Positions 1 through 9,375 of a DNA stretch of 64,000 nucleotides are shown in pieces. The notes under the pieces are model-generated. The model was not told the DNA's origin. It saw only the letters and a list, made by a program, of their open reading frames with translations, and did no database searches. How positions within the stretch are numbered: position 1 is the first letter of the stretch; each line of letters opens with the position of its first letter. Origin of the DNA: Paenilisteria riparia FSL S10-1204 (GTDB taxonomy: Bacteria; Bacillota; Bacilli; Lactobacillales; Listeriaceae). Both the position numbers and the translations under genes were made by a program. The stretch is from positions 1-64,000 of the forward strand of contig NZ_AODL01000006.1 in NCBI RefSeq assembly GCF_000525995.1, written 5' to 3'.

Positions 1-26
1 ATAAAATATATTTAATGGGTGAGTAA

Positions 27-1139
27 ATGAAAAAACTATTATATCAAAAAGTCTACGATCAACTTAAATTATCCATTCAAGACGGTACATTCTCGGTTGG
101 AGAAAAGCTTCCCACCGAAAAAGAACTTATGGAGCAATTCGACGTTAGTAGCATTACACTAAAAAAAGCGCTAGAACTATTAAAAGAAGACGGTTTTATT
201 TCGAGACGCCCACGGGTCGGTACTTTTGTTATTAATAATTCACCGAGTGACGAGAAAGCCGAAACACGTATGTTTGACAAACCGCTTATTGGTTGTGTTA
301 TGACAAATTTCGACGATACATTTGGTACTAAATTATTGTCTGGCATGTTAGAATACAGCGATACTAAAGCACATATCATCGTCAAAAAATCTCTTGGTGA
401 TACCCAGCAGGAAGAAAAAATTTTACAAGAATTTATAGAGATGAATGTCGCTGGGATTCTTATTCTTCCTGCCAGTTCCAAGTTTGTGTCACCACTATTA
501 TTAGAACTCGCCTCACAAAAATTCCCGTTAGTTGTTCTTGACCGCACTTTAGAAGGCTTACCGATTTCATCTATCAGCACAGACAATACTGAAGCAGGAC
601 GCATTATTACCGAAAAATTGTTTGAGCTAGGCCATAAACACATTGGGATAATTACCTCAGCAAGTTCCGTCTCAACATTGGATAGTCGCGTCAATGGTTT
701 TATTCGCGGGCATGCATCCTTTCACACAGCCTTTCATTCCGACTACGTTTTTCGGGAAATCGAATCTGTTGTGCCCAATTCTAGTGTTTCCATCCAAACA
801 GACATTGATAAAATCGCAAAGTTCCTTGCAACACACCCAGAAATCACTGCACTTGTTGCAACAGAATACAATATTGCACTTTTAATTAAACAAGCTTGTC
901 TAAAACTTGGCAAAAATATACCCACTGATTTATCGGTAGTTTGCTTCGATCATCCTGATCATTTTTTCGACGCATCTGCTTTCCAATTCACACACATCAA
1001 ACAGCCTCAATATAAAATTGGTTCGAAAGCTGTCGATATGTTACTTACGCAAATCACTAGTCCTGAGGATATAAAAAAACAAACATTACCACCATTACTC
1101 ATTGATGGTAACTCTGTGCAATCAAAATTTTTTAGATAA
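27..1139 (+). CDS. GntR-type DNA-binding domain fused to LacI-type sugar sensor (AraR-like regulator)
   Basis: 370 residues. Residues about 1-70 form a GntR winged helix-turn-helix (QLKLSIQDGTFSVGEKLPTE, then the EKELMEQFDVSSITLKKAL recognition region). Residues about 85-370 are a LacI/periplasmic-binding-protein effector domain (IGCVMTNF, LVVLDRT, ITEKLFELGHKHIGII). This fusion is the architecture of AraR, a sugar-released repressor. It lies directly upstream of, and co-directional with, the mannoside genes, so I infer that it controls them in response to an imported sugar. A GGGTGAG Shine-Dalgarno precedes the ATG. A terminator separates it from the next gene, which has its own promoter. 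The effector cannot be read from sequence. Confidence 0.88.
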   Translation: MKKLLYQKVYDQLKLSIQDGTFSVGEKLPTEKELMEQFDVSSITLKKALELLKEDGFISRRPRVGTFVINNSPSDEKAETRMFDKPLIGCVMTNFDDTFGTKLLSGMLEYSDTKAHIIVKKSLGDTQQEEKILQEFIEMNVAGILILPASSKFVSPLLLELASQKFPLVVLDRTLEGLPISSISTDNTEAGRIITEKLFELGHKHIGIITSASSVSTLDSRVNGFIRGHASFHTAFHSDYVFREIESVVPNSSVSIQTDIDKIAKFLATHPEITALVATEYNIALLIKQACLKLGKNIPTDLSVVCFDHPDHFFDASAFQFTHIKQPQYKIGSKAVDMLLTQITSPEDIKKQTLPPLLIDGNSVQSKFFR

Positions 1140-1151
1140 CATGTTAGAAAT

Positions 1152-1185
1152 CGCCTTATGACAACTGTCGTAAGGTGCTTTTTTT
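1152..1185 (+). terminator. Rho-independent terminator after the regulator
   Basis: The arms GCCTTATGAC and GTCGTAAGG pair (one G-U) around AACT and are followed by a run of seven T. It lies 13 bases after the regulator stop codon and insulates the downstream operon. Confidence 0.8.
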
Positions 1186-1193
1186 GCGTCTAA

Positions 1194-1207
1194 AGAAAAC
1201 GATTTCA
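1194..1207 (+). promoter_or_regulatory. Candidate CcpA cre site
   Basis: AGAAAACGATTTCA matches the cre consensus TGWAANCGNTNWCA at 13 of 14 positions (only the first base differs). It ends 8 bases upstream of the putative -35 of the mannoside operon. This suggests carbon catabolite control of the catabolic genes. The match is seen; CcpA binding is inferred. Confidence 0.6.
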
Positions 1208-1215
1208 TTTTTATG

Positions 1216-1245
1216 TTGACATTCATTAAATATATATAGTATCAT
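1216..1245 (+). promoter_or_regulatory. Putative sigma-A promoter of the alpha-mannoside operon
   Basis: A perfect TTGACA (1216-1221), 18-base spacer and TATCAT (1240-1245). A palindrome GTTAATTAAC (1254-1263) lies just downstream and is a reasonable operator candidate for the upstream AraR-like repressor. Confidence 0.6.
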
Positions 1246-1295
1246 TTAAACATGTTAATTAACTATTAAATATAATTATTTGAGGAGTGACTAAT

Positions 1296-2594
1296 TTGGT
1301 TATAACAAATCGCACTTTTATCAAAACAAGCGCCGAACGAATTAAAAATGAAACAAACAATAGCAAGCTAACCGAAATGTACAAGCGATGTATGGAAAAT
1401 ACGTTAGACACAACTATCAAAATTCGCGAAAACGGATTTACATTCATTTTAACAGGCGATATTCCAGCGATGTGGTTGCGAGATTCCGTCTGTCAAGTGC
1501 GTCCGTTCCTATTTTTCGCACCAGAGAATGTAGAAATTCAATCGATGTTAATTGGACTTAGCAAAGAGCAAGTTAAATTAGTAAACATCGACCCTTATGC
1601 GAATGCTTTCAATGAAACAGCAAATTGTGCAGGACATCAAGCAGACATGACAGAGATGCATCCTCAAGTGTGGGAACGTAAATATGAAATAGACTCCTTG
1701 TGTTACCCAATCCAACTCGCCTACCTTATTTGGAAAATCACTTCCAGAACAGAACAATTCGATGCGGCATTTATGACGATGCTCCAATCTATTTTTTCCC
1801 TTTGGCAAGTAGAACAGCATCACGAAACAAAATCTCCTTATCGTTTTGAACGAAAAGATTGTGTCCAATCCGATACATTAAAACGCGAAGGACGAGGTAG
1901 CGAAACGGCATATACAGGAATGCTTTGGTCCGGATTTAGACCTAGCGATGACGCATGTGAATACGGCTATCTCATCCCTTCCAACATGTTTGCAGTTGTC
2001 GTACTAGACTATGCAAAAGAAATTATGGAAACGTTTTATCCTGACGAGAAACAAACATTAGAACTAGCTATTGCATTACGCAATGACATTCAAGCTGGCA
2101 TCGAAAAATTCGGTACATACACCCATCCAACTTTTGGTGAACTCTATGTATTTGAAGCAGACGGTCTTGGAAATCAATTATTAATGGATGACGCCAATGT
2201 TCCAAGTCTGCTCTCTATTCCACTCATCCACTACAACAAAAAAGAAAATAACCTCTATCAAAGTACAAGAAATTTTATATTAAGCAAAGCTAACCCTTAC
2301 TACTTCGAGGGGAAGTTCGCTAAAGGTATTGGTAGCCCGCATACACCACACGGTTATATTTGGCCAATCGGATTAGCCATTCAAGGCCTAACTGCCACTG
2401 ACATTACTGAAAAAAAAGCTATTGTCGACATGCTACTCCAAACAGATGCTAGTACAGGCCTCATGCATGAATCATTTCACCCTGACCACCCGGAAGACTT
2501 CACACGCGAATGGTTCTCCTGGGCCAACATGATGTTTTGCGAACTAGTACTCGATGTAGCAGGCTTCCAAATGGCTAACATTTTAGCAAAATAA
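1296..2594 (+). CDS. Glycoside hydrolase family 125 (exo-alpha-1,6-mannosidase)
   Basis: About 432 residues, covering the whole family length, with no signal peptide, so the enzyme is cytoplasmic. GH125 hallmarks visible are GDIPAMWLRDS near the N-terminus, IDPYANAFNETAN, ERKYEIDSLCYPIQLAYLIW, GSPHTPHGYIWPIGL and LMHESFHPDHPEDFTREWFSWAN at the C-terminus. Family members release mannose from non-reducing alpha-1,6-linked mannosides by an inverting mechanism. I place the start at TTG 1296 because GAGGAG (1282-1287) lies 8 bases upstream of it; the in-frame GTG at 1287 overlaps that Shine-Dalgarno. It is first in an operon with an ABC importer and a GH76 enzyme, so it probably trims imported manno-oligosaccharides. 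Confidence 0.9.
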   Translation: MVITNRTFIKTSAERIKNETNNSKLTEMYKRCMENTLDTTIKIRENGFTFILTGDIPAMWLRDSVCQVRPFLFFAPENVEIQSMLIGLSKEQVKLVNIDPYANAFNETANCAGHQADMTEMHPQVWERKYEIDSLCYPIQLAYLIWKITSRTEQFDAAFMTMLQSIFSLWQVEQHHETKSPYRFERKDCVQSDTLKREGRGSETAYTGMLWSGFRPSDDACEYGYLIPSNMFAVVVLDYAKEIMETFYPDEKQTLELAIALRNDIQAGIEKFGTYTHPTFGELYVFEADGLGNQLLMDDANVPSLLSIPLIHYNKKENNLYQSTRNFILSKANPYYFEGKFAKGIGSPHTPHGYIWPIGLAIQGLTATDITEKKAIVDMLLQTDASTGLMHESFHPDHPEDFTREWFSWANMMFCELVLDVAGFQMANILAK

Positions 2595-2610
2595 CGAAAG
2601 GAGAGATATC

Positions 2611-3501
2611 ATGTTCCGTTTAAAAAATCCATCTGTCCTCATTCATCAACAAAGAATGGCATACCTTTTTATCGCGCTACCAGTTTTGCTTTTAGCTATA
2701 TTTATGATTTTGCCTATCGGTATGGCGCTGATAGTTAGTTTTACAAATTACGATGTTATCAATCCGCCCAACTGGATTGGTTTTCATAACTACGTCAAAA
2801 TGTTCCACGATCCGTATTTCTTTACTTCACTTAAAAACACCGTCATTTATACAGCACTTTTCGTTCCACTTGGTCTTGTTGTATCACTAGCTACGGCAAT
2901 TCTAATTAATATGAACAAAAAAGGGGCAGGCCTATTTCGGACCTTTTTCTATGTCCCTGTACTTTGTTCAACCGTCGCTACCGCAACAATTTGGTACTGG
3001 TTACTCAATCCACAATATGGCCTAATCAATCAGATATTAGGTTGGTTTGGGATTAATGGTCCTGCTTGGCTCTACGATTCCAATTGGGCAATGTTAGCCA
3101 TTGTTTTAATGAGTGTCTGGATGACCTTTGGAACGAATATGATGATTTTCCTTGCAGGACTTCAAGGCATTCCAGCCAATCTGTATGAAGCATCCAAAAT
3201 CGAAGGAGCATCTAAGTGGAAAACTTTCCGCTACGTCACGTGGCCATCTCTTTCCAAGACGACTTTTTTAGTCACAACAATGCTAATCATTAACGCTTTT
3301 CAAGTATTTGATCAAGCCTACGTATTAACGAAAGGCGGACCTGGGAATTCAACCATTACACTTGTTTATTACATTTATAATGAAGGGTTTGGAGGATTGA
3401 AAATGGGCTACGCCTCTGCCATCTCATTCGTCTTATTTTTAATCATTCTTATCTTTTCAATTATTAATATGCGCCTAAACAAAGAAGACCGAACAGCTTA
3501 A
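2611..3501 (+). CDS. ABC sugar transporter permease (MalF/UgpA type)
   Basis: 296 residues with about six membrane helices. The binding-protein-dependent transport motif is seen as EASKIEGASKWKTFRYVTWP near residue 190, which docks onto the ATPase. It has an N-terminal cytoplasmic stretch and a conserved YVP region (FFYVPVLCSTVATATIWYW). It belongs to the carbohydrate uptake type 1 family. AAAGGAGAG lies before the ATG, 16 bases after the GH125 stop, so it is co-transcribed. It probably forms the import channel with the next gene. Confidence 0.92.
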   Translation: MFRLKNPSVLIHQQRMAYLFIALPVLLLAIFMILPIGMALIVSFTNYDVINPPNWIGFHNYVKMFHDPYFFTSLKNTVIYTALFVPLGLVVSLATAILINMNKKGAGLFRTFFYVPVLCSTVATATIWYWLLNPQYGLINQILGWFGINGPAWLYDSNWAMLAIVLMSVWMTFGTNMMIFLAGLQGIPANLYEASKIEGASKWKTFRYVTWPSLSKTTFLVTTMLIINAFQVFDQAYVLTKGGPGNSTITLVYYIYNEGFGGLKMGYASAISFVLFLIILIFSIINMRLNKEDRTA

Positions 3502-3512
3502 GGAGGGCTAAA

Positions 3513-4388
3513 ATGGATGCCATCAAATTAAAGAAACTAAGTAAATCTGTACTTTGGTATATCGCCGTACTTCTTATCAGTTTGATTACAGTATTCCCGC
3601 TTATCTGGACATTGTCTACATCCTTCAAGCCCGCAAGTGAAATTTTGAGTAATAGTATGAATCTAATTCCGAAAATGTTCACATGGGAAAACTACAAAGA
3701 TGTTTTTAATACAACACCATTTGCCCGCTACTTATTTAATTCGCTCGTACTTGCAGTTGGTGGAGTGCTCACTAACCTATTCTTTGGCTCGCTCGCCGGA
3801 TATGCCTTTGCTAAACTGCCCTTCAAAGGAAAAAAAGGACTTTTCATGATATTCCTAGGAAGTATGATGATTCCTGCTATCGTAACAATGATCCCATCTT
3901 TTCTTGTACTAAAAAACTTTCCCTTAGTTGGCGGAAACGATATTTTCGGTCACGGAGGGATGGGTTTTATTAATACGTACTGGGCCATTCTAATTCCAGG
4001 TGCAGCCGGGGCCTTCTCAATCTTTTTCATGAAACAATTTTTTGAAACACTTCCAGATGAGCTCTCTGAAGCAGCAAGAATAGATGGATGCTCCGAATTC
4101 AAGATTTTCTGGAGAATTTACATGCCACTTGCAAAAACAGCACTGGCAACATTAGGAATCATGACCTTCCAAGCCGGTTGGAATCAATTCATGTGGCCAC
4201 TAATCGTCCTTAATTCCCAAAAAATGATGACCGTTCAAGTCGGACTCGCCTCATTTCAATACAACGAAAGTGCAAACTATGGTGCATTAATGGCAGGAAC
4301 AATCATTTCCACAATCCCTGTACTACTCGTCTTCATCTTCGCACAAAAATATTTCGTCGAAGGGATTGCGCACAATGGCGGTAAATAA
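3513..4388 (+). CDS. ABC sugar transporter permease (MalG/UgpE type)
   Basis: 291 residues, six predicted helices, with the EAA-loop motif as EAARIDGCSEFKIFWRIYMPLAK around residue 185. The N-terminus WTLSTSFKPASEI and the C-terminal QKYFVEGIAHNGGK are typical of MalG-type subunits. AAGGAGGG lies 7 bases before ATG and there are 11 bases after the previous gene. No ATPase gene is present in the locus. As for other Firmicute sugar importers of this class, a shared MsmX-type ATPase encoded elsewhere probably energises it (inference). Confidence 0.92.
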   Translation: MDAIKLKKLSKSVLWYIAVLLISLITVFPLIWTLSTSFKPASEILSNSMNLIPKMFTWENYKDVFNTTPFARYLFNSLVLAVGGVLTNLFFGSLAGYAFAKLPFKGKKGLFMIFLGSMMIPAIVTMIPSFLVLKNFPLVGGNDIFGHGGMGFINTYWAILIPGAAGAFSIFFMKQFFETLPDELSEAARIDGCSEFKIFWRIYMPLAKTALATLGIMTFQAGWNQFMWPLIVLNSQKMMTVQVGLASFQYNESANYGALMAGTIISTIPVLLVFIFAQKYFVEGIAHNGGK

Positions 4389-4409
4389 AATAAAAAAGGA
4401 GTGTTTACA

Positions 4410-5678
4410 ATGAAAAAAGCAATTTTATCAATTCTTAGTATGGTGTTATTATTCAGCTTAGCAGCTTGCGGTGGGAGCAATAGTTCCGCATCTGACAGCA
4501 AGGGCAATGATGGCAAACAAGAAATTACCATGTGGGGATCATGGTCAGGCGATCAAATTAAACAACTAAACAAACAAATCGCCAGCTATAACAAGTCTCA
4601 AGACAAGTACAAAGTAAAATATGTCATGCAAGAAAACGTAGAAGAGAAATTACTAACTGGTATTGCAGGCGGGGAACTCCCAGATATCATCATGTGGGAT
4701 CGCTATCAAACCGCACTTTACGCACCAAAAGGTGTCTTGGAGCCATTAGACAGCCTTGTAAAAAAAGACAAAGTAAACTTAGACAATTTTTATGAAGAAT
4801 CCGTAAAAGAAATGACCTATAGCGACAAACTATATGGTTTACCACTACTCAACGACAATAGAGTCCTTTTCTACAATAAAAAATTATTACAAGAAGCCGG
4901 CGTAACGCCCCCCACAACATGGGACGAACTTGCAACAGTAGCACAAAAAACGACAAAATGGGATGGCAATAAATTAACACAAGCAGGTATGTCCCTACAA
5001 GATGTCGGCTTATTCAACCTTTATCTCATGCAAGCTGGTGGCGATTTATTAACCCCAGATAACAAAAAAACTGCCTTTAATTCCAAACAAGGTCTTGAAG
5101 TACTTAACTATTGGGATAAAATGCAAAATGATTTAAAAGTCTATCAACGAGGTTTTGACGATGGTTCGGACGCTTTTGCAGCTGGAAAAGAAGCTATGAC
5201 GTATAACGGACCGTGGGCATTAGCAGACTATAACAAAATAGACACGCTTGATTATGGCGTTGTCGAGCCACCTAAAGGACCGAATGGCGATAACGGGGCT
5301 ATTATGGGTGGATTCGGCTTAGTTATGCCTAAACAAACAAAACATAAAGATGGCGCATGGGACTTCATGAAATGGTGGACAACCAAACCAGAAAATGGAG
5401 TAGAGTTTGCCAAAATTAGCGGTTGGCTACCTGCAAACAAAGTAGCCGCAGCAAACGAATATTTCACTAAAGATCCGAATTATTCCGTATTCGTAAACAC
5501 AATGAAATACGCCAAAATTCGTCCAACAGTAGCCGGTTACGCTGATGTGGAAGGCTTAGCCATGAAACCACAACTCGAGAAATTTATGAATGGCAATATC
5601 AGCGCCCAAAAAGCCTTGTCTCAAGCAGAAAAAGAAGGCAATAATATTCTAAAAGAAGAAAGAGAGAATAATAAATGA
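4410..5678 (+). CDS. Extracellular sugar-binding lipoprotein of the ABC importer
   Basis: 422 residues from ATG 4410; GGAG is 9 bases upstream, so the in-frame GTG at 4401 is not needed. A lipoprotein signal peptide ends in LFSLAACGG, giving lipidation of the Cys. The mature part starts with a Ser/Gly-rich linker, then a solute-binding family 1 fold (EITMWGSWSGDQIKQLNKQI, LPDIIMWDRYQ, GLPLLNDNRVLFYNKKLL). The trailing TGA overlaps the ATG of the GH76 gene. With both cytoplasmic enzymes being alpha-1,6-mannan-active, the ligand is probably an alpha-1,6-manno-oligosaccharide, but sequence alone cannot prove this. Confidence 0.92.
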   Translation: MKKAILSILSMVLLFSLAACGGSNSSASDSKGNDGKQEITMWGSWSGDQIKQLNKQIASYNKSQDKYKVKYVMQENVEEKLLTGIAGGELPDIIMWDRYQTALYAPKGVLEPLDSLVKKDKVNLDNFYEESVKEMTYSDKLYGLPLLNDNRVLFYNKKLLQEAGVTPPTTWDELATVAQKTTKWDGNKLTQAGMSLQDVGLFNLYLMQAGGDLLTPDNKKTAFNSKQGLEVLNYWDKMQNDLKVYQRGFDDGSDAFAAGKEAMTYNGPWALADYNKIDTLDYGVVEPPKGPNGDNGAIMGGFGLVMPKQTKHKDGAWDFMKWWTTKPENGVEFAKISGWLPANKVAAANEYFTKDPNYSVFVNTMKYAKIRPTVAGYADVEGLAMKPQLEKFMNGNISAQKALSQAEKEGNNILKEERENNK

Positions 5679-6706
5679 TGAAATGGTCAGAATATGCAAC
5701 TATAGCGCAACAAAGTTTGGAGAAATTTTACCGAGCAGAAACAAAAGAACAGTTCTTAAATAACTTTTACCCAAGCGAAGACATAGAGAAGGACAATGAA
5801 ATATTTAACTATTGGTGGTTAGCACATCTCGTTGAAGTAAGACTAGATGCCTATTTAAGAACTAAAAAGCAAGAAGATTTGCAGATTGCCGAAGAGACCT
5901 ACTCACATAATAAAAATCGCAACGGCGGGACCTTAATCCACGATTTTTATGATGACATGCTTTGGAATGCACTTGCTGCTTTCAGACTATACAAAACAAC
6001 AGAAAAGCCAATCTATGCAGCAGACGCTATGTTAGTTTGGCAAGACTTAGTTGATACTGGCTGGAATGACACGATGGGAGGCGGATTTGCGTGGAGGCGC
6101 CCACAAATGGATTACAAAAACACTCCCGTAAACGCCCCATTTATTATTTTATCATGTTGGCTTTACAACGAATACAACGAACAAAAATACCTCGATTGGG
6201 CGCTTAAAACATACGAGTGGCAAACAAAAGTACTCGTTCGCGAAGACGGTTTTGTAGAAGATGGCATCAATCGTTTGGGAGATGGCAAGATTGATTTAGA
6301 ATGGCAATTCACGTATAACCAAGGCGTGTACATCGGTGCAAGTTTGGAATTGTATCGCATCACAAAAGATGACAACTACCTGCGCGCTGCAAATCAAACC
6401 GCTAAAATATCTTTGCAGGAACTAACAACAAACGGCGTGTTCAAAGAAGAAGGTAACGGCGGCGATGAAGGACTTTTTAAAGGAATCTTCTATCGATATT
6501 TTACTGATTTAATTGAAGAAACAGCAAACGATTCCTTCCTCGATTTCGTTATAAAAAGTTGTCAAATCTTAGTGAAGAATGCTATGGTTGATAACCACTT
6601 ATTAATGGGCATGAATTGGGCTGAGAAACCTTACGGAAAAATCCCTTACTCCGCAGAATTAAGTGGTATGATTGCACTTGAAATGGCTGCAAGACTAAAC
6701 AACTGA
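5675..6706 (+). CDS. Glycoside hydrolase family 76 (endo-alpha-1,6-mannanase)
   Basis: 343 residues. The (alpha/alpha)6 GH76 fold is recognised from FNYWWLAHLVEVRLDAYLRTK, the catalytic Asp pair in HDFYDDMLWNALA (D93-D94), GGFAWRRPQMDYKNTPVNAPF, FTYNQGVYIGASLELY and GNGGDEGLFKGIFYRY. There is no signal peptide, so it works inside the cell on imported oligosaccharides, unlike the secreted fungal and Bacillus enzymes. Its ATG overlaps the TGA of the lipoprotein gene by 4 bases, implying translational coupling. An intracellular endo-enzyme beside a GH125 exo-enzyme suggests that rather long alpha-1,6 chains are imported. Confidence 0.88.
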   Translation: MMKWSEYATIAQQSLEKFYRAETKEQFLNNFYPSEDIEKDNEIFNYWWLAHLVEVRLDAYLRTKKQEDLQIAEETYSHNKNRNGGTLIHDFYDDMLWNALAAFRLYKTTEKPIYAADAMLVWQDLVDTGWNDTMGGGFAWRRPQMDYKNTPVNAPFIILSCWLYNEYNEQKYLDWALKTYEWQTKVLVREDGFVEDGINRLGDGKIDLEWQFTYNQGVYIGASLELYRITKDDNYLRAANQTAKISLQELTTNGVFKEEGNGGDEGLFKGIFYRYFTDLIEETANDSFLDFVIKSCQILVKNAMVDNHLLMGMNWAEKPYGKIPYSAELSGMIALEMAARLNN

Positions 6707-6733
6707 ATGTATCAGACTATTTAGCCGCACGCA

Positions 6734-6783
6734 AAAAAACTGTGTAAGAACGAGTCTATAATTCGCTACTTACACAGTTTTTT
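6734..6783. terminator. Bidirectional terminator between GH76 and the minus-strand genes
   Basis: AAAAAACTGTGTAAG (6734-6748) pairs perfectly with CTTACACAGTTTTTT (6769-6783). A/T tails on both sides serve both convergent transcripts. Confidence 0.9.
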
Positions 6784-6788
6784 AGTAT

Positions 6789-6974
6789 TTAATTGCTCTT
6801 GCTTTTTATTCTAAACCTAGCATACCTTCCAACAATAATGGCCAAGAAAAGCACCAACAAATAAGCCCTGCCGTTATAAAGCACATTCCCTATTGGAACA
6901 AAATACGAAAGCACGATACAAATCAAAAACATCATGCCAAATATAACAAACGCATCGTCAACAATTTTCCTCAT
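6789..6974 (-). CDS. Small membrane protein of unknown function
   Basis: 61 residues with two hydrophobic segments (about residues 8-28 and 34-52) and a basic C-terminus RYARFRIKSKSN, so probably two membrane helices with a cytoplasmic tail. GGGGGTG lies before the ATG. It lies downstream of the MFS gene with a 36-base gap and ends at the shared terminator, so it may be co-transcribed. I do not recognise a family. Confidence 0.55.
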   Translation of the reverse strand: MRKIVDDAFVIFGMMFLICIVLSYFVPIGNVLYNGRAYLLVLFLAIIVGRYARFRIKSKSN

Positions 6975-7010
6975 AGTTACACCCCCGCTGATATATCATT
7001 AACTTTCCAG

Positions 7011-8207
7011 TTACTCTTCACTCAACTCAAAATGAAATACTTTTTTATTGAACATATAAAGTAATGCTATCGCTATGTAAATAACTCCGAAAAGGATTAA
7101 AAACCAAAAAGCATTTAAATTCCCAGCAATAGCTCCAAAAAATAGTGCTCCAATAGGAAGTGTTCCGACGCTAACACTAAATAATGCACTAAACACTTTC
7201 CCTAAATCTTCTTTAGGTAACAGTACCTGAAAATAAGGTTTTTGCAAAACATGTGTAACTCCTAGGAATATATTAGCTATTCCAAAAATCACTGTTACTA
7301 GTACTGAAGATACCACTGTTGCACATATTACGATTCCTACACCAAAAAGCAACGTACACAAAACTAACGCTTTTCCATGTGGTAATACTTTCAAAATAAA
7401 TGTCGCCCCCAGAGTAGATCCTATTAGTGCCCCTACCGCCATTGAAGCAGTCATTAATCCCAATATAACAGGACTGTTCTGCGCATCGGCAATCAATACA
7501 ATATACACATTTAGTCCACCAAATAGGAAATTAGCAATGCTGCCACCCACTGCTATACATAGTATTGCCCTCTCTTTTAGAATCAAAGAAAACCCTTTAA
7601 AAATATTCTCCTTAAAACTACTATCTTTTTCAGAAACGACAGCCTCTTTCTCCATCTTTATACGCGAAAAAGAACCAATTGAAATGATAAACGTTATGCA
7701 ATTAACAAGCAAGAGTGAAAACGTACTCATAATATTAATTAAAAACCCTGTTATTGCATTGAAAAAATACTCTGTTCCGTTATAAGCAAATGACATATAC
7801 GACTGGGCTCTAGTAAGATCTTTTTTAGGCACAATTTTTGGCATCATCGTATCTTGAATGGTATACGTATTCATACCAAACAAAGCAGCGAAAAATACGA
7901 TTATACAGGTAAGTAATGGATTGGTAGCTTCGAAATAGACAGTACACGCCAATATCGAAATGGCAATCAATTGGCCTAGTTCACAAAATATTAACGTTTT
8001 TTTATTATCATGCGAATCAATAAAGTGCCCAAATAAAAATGAAAAGATGTTAGGAATAAATATAGCAAAATTCAATATCCCTACCCAAAATGAAGAATTG
8101 GTAGTTTGGAGAATATACCATGATAATACAATATAATAAATACTGTCTCCCGCATTACTGGACAATCGTCCAAACCATAAATACTTAAAGTTCTGATTTT
8201 TTAACAT
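7011..8207 (-). CDS. MFS transporter (MFS_3/enterobactin exporter-like group)
   Basis: 398 residues with about twelve hydrophobic helices. The N-terminus NFKYLWFGRLSSNAGDSIYYIVLSWYILQ is typical of the Firmicute MFS efflux group that includes macrolide and multidrug exporters. The cytoplasmic loop between helices 2 and 3 carries the motif A-like GHFIDSHDNKKTL. AAAGGAG precedes the ATG. Substrate unknown. It stands alone between trxB and the small membrane protein; no regulator is adjacent. Confidence 0.82.
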   Translation of the reverse strand: MLKNQNFKYLWFGRLSSNAGDSIYYIVLSWYILQTTNSSFWVGILNFAIFIPNIFSFLFGHFIDSHDNKKTLIFCELGQLIAISILACTVYFEATNPLLTCIIVFFAALFGMNTYTIQDTMMPKIVPKKDLTRAQSYMSFAYNGTEYFFNAITGFLINIMSTFSLLLVNCITFIISIGSFSRIKMEKEAVVSEKDSSFKENIFKGFSLILKERAILCIAVGGSIANFLFGGLNVYIVLIADAQNSPVILGLMTASMAVGALIGSTLGATFILKVLPHGKALVLCTLLFGVGIVICATVVSSVLVTVIFGIANIFLGVTHVLQKPYFQVLLPKEDLGKVFSALFSVSVGTLPIGALFFGAIAGNLNAFWFLILFGVIYIAIALLYMFNKKVFHFELSEE

Positions 8208-8313
8208 TTTATCTCCTTTAGTAATCTTGATAGTAATAATACCACGTGCCTACAAATACATTTAAGAACTCTGCGACTTACTTATTATCCCATAAGCTAT
8301 TAAATAAATCCAC

Positions 8314-8349
8314 AAAAAAACAGCCAGCGTGACAAAACCACACTGACTG
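8314..8349 (-). terminator. Terminator of the hprK-trxB operon
   Basis: Reading the minus strand, CAGTCAGTGTG pairs with CACGCTGGCTG (two G-U pairs), followed by seven T. It lies 10 bases after the trxB stop. Confidence 0.85.
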
Positions 8350-8359
8350 CCAATCCTTA

Positions 8360-9337
<978 letters not shown>

Positions 9338-9375
9338 CTAAAACAATGGTAAACCCAAAGCCGTTTTCCGTCCAT

